DNA of 64,000 nt from JAWVFM01 sp963841455 (GTDB taxonomy: Bacteria > Actinomycetota > Thermoleophilia > Solirubrobacterales > 70-9), in contig CAWJCU010000003.1 of assembly GCA_963841455.1 (NCBI GenBank), positions 372,001-436,000 on the forward strand. The letters run 5' to 3'. Shown here in pieces: positions 60,406-64,000 of the stretch. Within the stretch, counting starts at the first letter, position 1. Each line of letters begins with the position of its first letter. A program made the translations under genes and the position numbers. The notes under the pieces are model-generated. The model was not told the origin of the DNA. It searched no databases and saw nothing but the letters and a program-made list of their open reading frames with translations.

Positions 60406-61799
60406 TTCCCCTTCGGCTCGGAGGGGTCCTCGGCCGCGAGCCGGAGCAGGAACGGCTGCCCGCCCGCCTCCGCGATCGCAACCCGGGCGATGACCTGCTG
60501 GGCGGTGAGCGTCCGTTCGCTCCGTGCCCCGCCGATGAAGGTGAGCCCCCAGCTCAACACGGTGGTGAATCGGTTCTTGAACCCGGTCAGAAAGGCGAGG
60601 TGCACGAAGAGCCACATGAGCCAGCCGAGGAAGCCGGCGACGCGGATGCCCTTGAAGCTGACGATCGCCCGAAAGCGCGAGATCGTCGCCATGCTGCCCA
60701 GGTCGCGGTACTTGAACGGCCTCGATTCCTCCTGGCCGCGAACCCGATGCGCGATCGTCCGGGCGGCGTGAATGCCCTGCTGCATCGCGACCTCGGCCAC
60801 GCCGGGCAGGCCGTCGAGCGACATCATGTCGCCGATTGCGAAGACCTCCGGATGGTCCGGCAGCGAGCAGTCGGGCAGGACGGCGATTCGCCCGGCCCGG
60901 TCACAGTCGGCGCCCGTGGCCTCGGCGAGCATCTTCGCGAGCGGCGATGCCTGGACGCCGGCGGCCCAGACCTTCGTATGGGCATCGACGCGGCGCACCT
61001 CACCGTCACTCGCCTTCACCATGACCCCGGTCCGATCGATGTCGGTGACGATGCTTCCCGTCTGAATCTCGACCCCGAGCCGCTCGAGTTCCTTCGCTGC
61101 CTTTCCGGAGAGGCGATCTCCGAAGGCCGCGAGGATTTCCTTCCCGCCGTCGAAGAGCAGGACGCGCGCGCTCTTCGCGTCGATGGTGTGGAACTCGCGC
61201 GGCAGGACGCGGCGCGACAGCTCGGCGATCTGACCGGCGATCTCGACGCCCGTCGGACCGCCTCCCACGACCACGAACGTCAGCCAGGTCCGCCGCTTGT
61301 CGGGATCGGGCTCCAGCGCGGCCATCTCAAACGCGCCGAGGATCCTTCCCCGCAGCTCGAGCGCGTCGTCGATCGTCTTCATCCCGGGTGCCCAGCGCGA
61401 GAACTCGTCGTGGCCGAAATAGGACTGCCCGGCGCCGGCGGCGACGATCATGCTGTCGTACTCGATCGGGACGGTTTCGCCGTCGGCCTTGCGCGCCGTG
61501 ACGTTGCGCGCCTCGATGTCGAACGCGACCACCTCGGCCAGCGCTATCTGGGTGTTTCGCTGCCGGCGCAGGACGTTGCGTATCGGCGGGGCGATGTCAC
61601 CCTCGGCGAGGATTCCAGTGGCCACCTGGTACAGCAGAGGCTGGAAGAGGTGGTAGTTGACGCGATCGATCAGAGTCACCTCGACCGGCGCGCGCCTCAG
61701 GAAGCGCGCGGCGAAGAGCCCCCCGAAGCCTCCGCCGACGACGAGGACTCGGTGCCTGCCGTCGCTGCCGTCAGCGGTTGCTGCCGCCGTGTCGTCCAT
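60402..61799 (-). CDS. Type II NADH:quinone oxidoreductase-like flavoprotein
   Basis: A 465-aa FAD protein of the NDH-2 type that passes electrons from NADH to quinone without pumping protons. Two dinucleotide motifs are clear: RVLVVGGGFGGLFAARFL (FAD) and FVVVGGGPTGVEIAGQIAEL (NADH). Also YHLFQPLLYQVATGIL, HTKVWAAGVQASPLA, FAIGDM and a C-terminal amphipathic region with hydrophobic patches (LGWLMWLFVHLAFLTGFKNR) for membrane binding. ATG 61799 gives an N-terminal extension of about 15 polar residues. It may supply quinol for cydAB, 9 kb away. Confidence 0.92.
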   Translation of the reverse strand: MDDTAAATADGSDGRHRVLVVGGGFGGLFAARFLRRAPVEVTLIDRVNYHLFQPLLYQVATGILAEGDIAPPIRNVLRRQRNTQIALAEVVAFDIEARNVTARKADGETVPIEYDSMIVAAGAGQSYFGHDEFSRWAPGMKTIDDALELRGRILGAFEMAALEPDPDKRRTWLTFVVVGGGPTGVEIAGQIAELSRRVLPREFHTIDAKSARVLLFDGGKEILAAFGDRLSGKAAKELERLGVEIQTGSIVTDIDRTGVMVKASDGEVRRVDAHTKVWAAGVQASPLAKMLAEATGADCDRAGRIAVLPDCSLPDHPEVFAIGDMMSLDGLPGVAEVAMQQGIHAARTIAHRVRGQEESRPFKYRDLGSMATISRFRAIVSFKGIRVAGFLGWLMWLFVHLAFLTGFKNRFTTVLSWGLTFIGGARSERTLTAQQVIARVAIAEAGGQPFLLRLAAEDPSEPKGN

Positions 61800-61881
61800 C
61801 TGACCACCAGGATCGCATGCAATCCCAGCGTAAGGAATCATCCCAAGCGGGTGATCTTCTGCGAGCGGTGAGATCGAACGC

Positions 61882-62814
61882 GTGACTTCCGGCCGCGGCG
61901 TGAGTGAAGACGAGTTCCGCGAGCTTTTCCACGCCGTCTCCAACTGGGGGCGCTGGGGCGAGGACGACGAGAGGGGGGCCCTCAACCTCCTCACGCCGGA
62001 GCGTGTCGCGGCGTCCGCCCAGCTGGTCCGCGACGGCGAGACGGTGACGCTCAGCCGACCGCTCGACACCCACCCGAGCCCCGACAACCCGGAGCCCGCT
62101 GAGCACCGCATGACCATGCTCGCCGACGTTGAGATCGGCTCGGGAACGCTTCGTTTCGCGAAGGACTACGTGGGCGTTGACTACCACAACGACACCCACA
62201 GCCATCTCGACGCCCTCTGCCACGTGGCCTTCGACGGTCTCCTCTTCAACGATCGGCCGAGCGACTCGATCACTTCAGAGGGCGCGCCGGTGAACTCCGT
62301 CGAGGTTGCCCGAAACGGGATCGTGGGTCGTGGCGTGTTGCTCGACATCCCAGGCCTGCACGAGGTGCCCTGGCTCGAGCCCGGCGAAAGCGTCTTGCCG
62401 GCCGACCTGGAGGGGGCCGAGCGGCGCCAGGGCGTAAGCGTCGCCGAGGGCGACATCCTCCTCGTCCGCACCGGCCACGCCCGACGCCTCGCGGAGCTCG
62501 GCCCGTGGGACGTTGCGAGCGCGAAGGCCGGCCTGCACCCCACCGCAGCCACGTTCATCGCGGCGCGTGGCGTCGCCGCTTTGGGGTCGGATGGCAACAG
62601 CGATACGGCGCCGAGCGCCACGGAGGGCGTCGACTTCCCGATCCACGTGCTCGCCCTCAACGCAATGGGAGTCCACCTCCTCGATTACCTCCAGTTCGAG
62701 GACCTGCTGGCGGCATGTCGACGGGCGGGGCGCTGGGAGTTCCTGGTAGTCGCGGTCCCCCTGCGGATTCCGGGTGGCACCGGGTCGCCAATCAACCCGG
62801 TCGCCATTCTGTGA
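61882..62814 (+). CDS. Cyclase-family (kynurenine-formamidase-like) hydrolase
   Basis: A 310-aa metal-dependent hydrolase of the PF04199 cyclase fold. The metal site reads VDYHNDTHSHLDALCHVAFDG (HxxTHxDxxxH), with WGRWGEDDERGALNLLTPERV near the N-terminus. Members hydrolyse cyclic or formamide bonds, such as N-formylkynurenine. No substrate can be named. GTG 61882 is used; in front lies no clear Shine-Dalgarno. The GTG of the aldose-epimerase gene overlaps the stop (GTGA), so the two are coupled. Confidence 0.82.
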   Translation: MTSGRGVSEDEFRELFHAVSNWGRWGEDDERGALNLLTPERVAASAQLVRDGETVTLSRPLDTHPSPDNPEPAEHRMTMLADVEIGSGTLRFAKDYVGVDYHNDTHSHLDALCHVAFDGLLFNDRPSDSITSEGAPVNSVEVARNGIVGRGVLLDIPGLHEVPWLEPGESVLPADLEGAERRQGVSVAEGDILLVRTGHARRLAELGPWDVASAKAGLHPTAATFIAARGVAALGSDGNSDTAPSATEGVDFPIHVLALNAMGVHLLDYLQFEDLLAACRRAGRWEFLVVAVPLRIPGGTGSPINPVAIL

Positions 62815-63776
62815 TCCCGATGGGGGAGGCGGCGGTCTCAGAGCTAACGGTCGATGGCTTTACCGCGCTGACGCTCGCGAGCCCCGCCGCGGGCGGCATC
62901 GAGGCGACGTTCGTCCCTGGTGCCGGAATGGTGGGATGCTCGGTTCGCCATCGGGGCGAGGAGCTCCTCGGCCAGCGGGGCGGCCTCGCCCGCTACGTCG
63001 CGGATCGCTCCACCATGGGCATCCCTCTCCTTTACCCGTGGGCGAACCGGCTCGGCTCGACCCGGTTCGCTCTCGCCGGCCGCGAGGTCGACCTCGATGG
63101 CGCGGGCGCGAGGCCAACGCTCGACCCCAACGGGCTTCCGATCCACGGTTTGCTCGCCGCCGCCCGTGGCTGGTCGGTCGAGCGACACGCCGCCGGAGAC
63201 GAGGGCGCCGTTCTCGTGGCGCGGTTCGACTTCGGCGCCCACGAGGACCTCCTGGCGGCCTTCCCGTTCCCGCACGAGATCGAGCTCGAGGCCCGTCTCG
63301 CGATGGAGACGCTCACGATCACGACGACGGTCCGCCCCACCGGAGAGGCCCCGGTTCCGGTCGCCTTCGGTTTCCACCCGTACTTTCGCCTCCCGGGGGT
63401 CGCGCGGGCCGACTGGGAGGTGGAGGTACCGGTGCGCGAGCGTCTGCTCCTCGATGAGCGGATGCTCCCGACCGGCGAGCGAGAGGCCGCGGAGGTCGAG
63501 GCCGGGCCGCTCGGATCCAGGACCTTCGACGACGGTTACCTGGCGCCGCCGGCCGGTGCGCCGTTCGTGCTCGCCGGGGGAGGGCGGCGGATCGAGGTCA
63601 CTTTCGGCGAGGGCTATCCGTACGCGCAGGTGTATGCACCCGCTGCCGACGATGTCGTCGCCTTCGAGCCGATGACGGCGCCGACGAATGCGCTCGTCGC
63701 CGACCAGGGAGCGATTTCGTCCGCGAAGCCGGGCGAGCCGTTCACGGCGACCTTCGCCGTGGCGCTCGTCGATTAG
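62811..63776 (+). CDS. Aldose 1-epimerase family protein
   Basis: A 321-aa galactose-mutarotase-fold protein. Family marks: GLPIHGLLAAARGW (His of the active site), PVAFGFHPYFRLPG and VVAFEPMTAPTNAL (catalytic Glu). It interconverts anomers of aldoses or related hexose phosphates. GTG 62811 overlaps the stop of the cyclase gene (GTGA); ATG 62820, three codons later, is an equally good alternative. Preserved His and Glu indicate an active enzyme. It ends 3 bp before the convergent SHOCT gene. Confidence 0.85.
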   Translation: MIPMGEAAVSELTVDGFTALTLASPAAGGIEATFVPGAGMVGCSVRHRGEELLGQRGGLARYVADRSTMGIPLLYPWANRLGSTRFALAGREVDLDGAGARPTLDPNGLPIHGLLAAARGWSVERHAAGDEGAVLVARFDFGAHEDLLAAFPFPHEIELEARLAMETLTITTTVRPTGEAPVPVAFGFHPYFRLPGVARADWEVEVPVRERLLLDERMLPTGEREAAEVEAGPLGSRTFDDGYLAPPAGAPFVLAGGGRRIEVTFGEGYPYAQVYAPAADDVVAFEPMTAPTNALVADQGAISSAKPGEPFTATFAVALVD

Positions 63777-63779
63777 CGC

Positions 63780-64000
63780 TCACTGCGCGAGGATCTTGGC
63801 CTTCTGGTCGGCGAACTCCTCCTCGGTCAGGATCCCCTGCTGCTTGAGGTCGGCGAGGTCCTTCAGCTGCTCGGCAACGCTCTGAGCGGGTGCGGGTGCG
63901 GCCTCAGGAGGCGCCTGTTCGGCCTCCTGCTGTGCCCACCGGTTGCCCTGGCGGCGCGACACGCGGTTGCTCACCGCCGTCGCCGTCCCGGCGACCACGG
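63780..64000 (-). CDS. SHOCT-domain protein, 3' part (runs off the right edge)
   Basis: C-terminal 73 residues of a small protein with a SHOCT motif (LKDLADLKQQGILTEEEFADQKAKIL) behind a Pro/Ala/Glu linker. The visible N-terminal part MVAGTATAVSNRVSRRQ resembles the internal hydrophobic turn of the 44870 protein (MVGGAGYAAGKHV), so the true start is probably beyond the window. Confidence 0.75.
   Translation of the reverse strand, partial: VVAGTATAVSNRVSRRQGNRWAQQEAEQAPPEAAPAPAQSVAEQLKDLADLKQQGILTEEEFADQKAKILAQ

Overview
The window looks like chromosomal DNA from a high-G+C actinobacterium, most likely class Thermoleophilia (Solirubrobacterales or Gaiellales type). This is inferred from codon use and the gene set: inositol-phosphate synthase beside a CDP-alcohol phosphatidyltransferase, F420-type LLM oxidoreductase, SHOCT and SAP-type membrane proteins, and many start codons 6-8 nt behind a TAnnnT -10 box. 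Genes are packed tightly, with ATGA, GTGA or TTGA overlaps inside operons. No gene-free stretch exceeds about 300 bases; the longest is 12166-12437.

Layout. 1-1350: 3' part of an IS481/IS3-type transposase meeting, tail to tail, a surface protein with Thr-Ala-Asn repeats. 1437-6103: inositol lipid cluster (phosphatidyltransferase, ino1, a glycosyltransferase-PHP fusion) followed by a divergent uracil-DNA glycosylase; two copies of a two-hairpin element flank the fusion gene. 6111-12165: LLM oxidoreductase, RNA m5U methyltransferase, M3-like peptidase, a basic histone-tail-like protein, an EEP nuclease/phosphatase and a frameshifted argF. 12166-16336: SOS box, an aberrant tRNA-Glu-like gene, lgt, SDR, small catalase, CPA2 antiporter, tRNA-Val. 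16456-24643: secreted peptidoglycan-binding protein, then a histidine-utilisation operon (hutH, hutU, a def homologue, hutF, hutI, GNAT). 24630-36258: acyl-CoA dehydrogenase and cyclopropane synthase, FIST plus GGDEF/EAL signalling pair, membrane glycosyltransferase, FAH hydrolase, tRNA-Asp, small metabolic and stress proteins, VOC protein and WYL regulator around a shared operator. 36266-46904: two SAP-like paralogues, sugar kinase, LuxR/MalT-like regulator, DUF2252, potassium channel, SHOCT and DUF proteins, cytochrome P450. 46926-64000: MBL hydrolase, UPF0104 plus a holin-like phosphodiesterase, cydAB, glutamate decarboxylase-zwf-GH15-GMC operon, DUF389, NDH-2, cyclase, aldose epimerase, partial SHOCT protein.

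How the genes work together. The hut operon encodes the five-step, deiminase route of histidine breakdown (HutF present). No hutG is visible, but a peptide-deformylase homologue sits exactly where the N-formylglutamate deformylase would be expected. The FIST/c-di-GMP pair is translationally coupled. cydAB, NDH-2 and the glutamate decarboxylase-zwf block fit respiratory, redox and acid-stress metabolism.

Caveat. Six conserved genes (argF, the membrane glycosyltransferase at 30653, DUF2252, cydB, glutamate decarboxylase, zwf) carry one or two single-base shifts, and DUF2252 also has an in-frame TAG. The mix of +1 and -1 changes in otherwise well-kept genes suggests residual assembly indels rather than a wave of decay. 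All family names come from reading motifs by eye; no database search was run.
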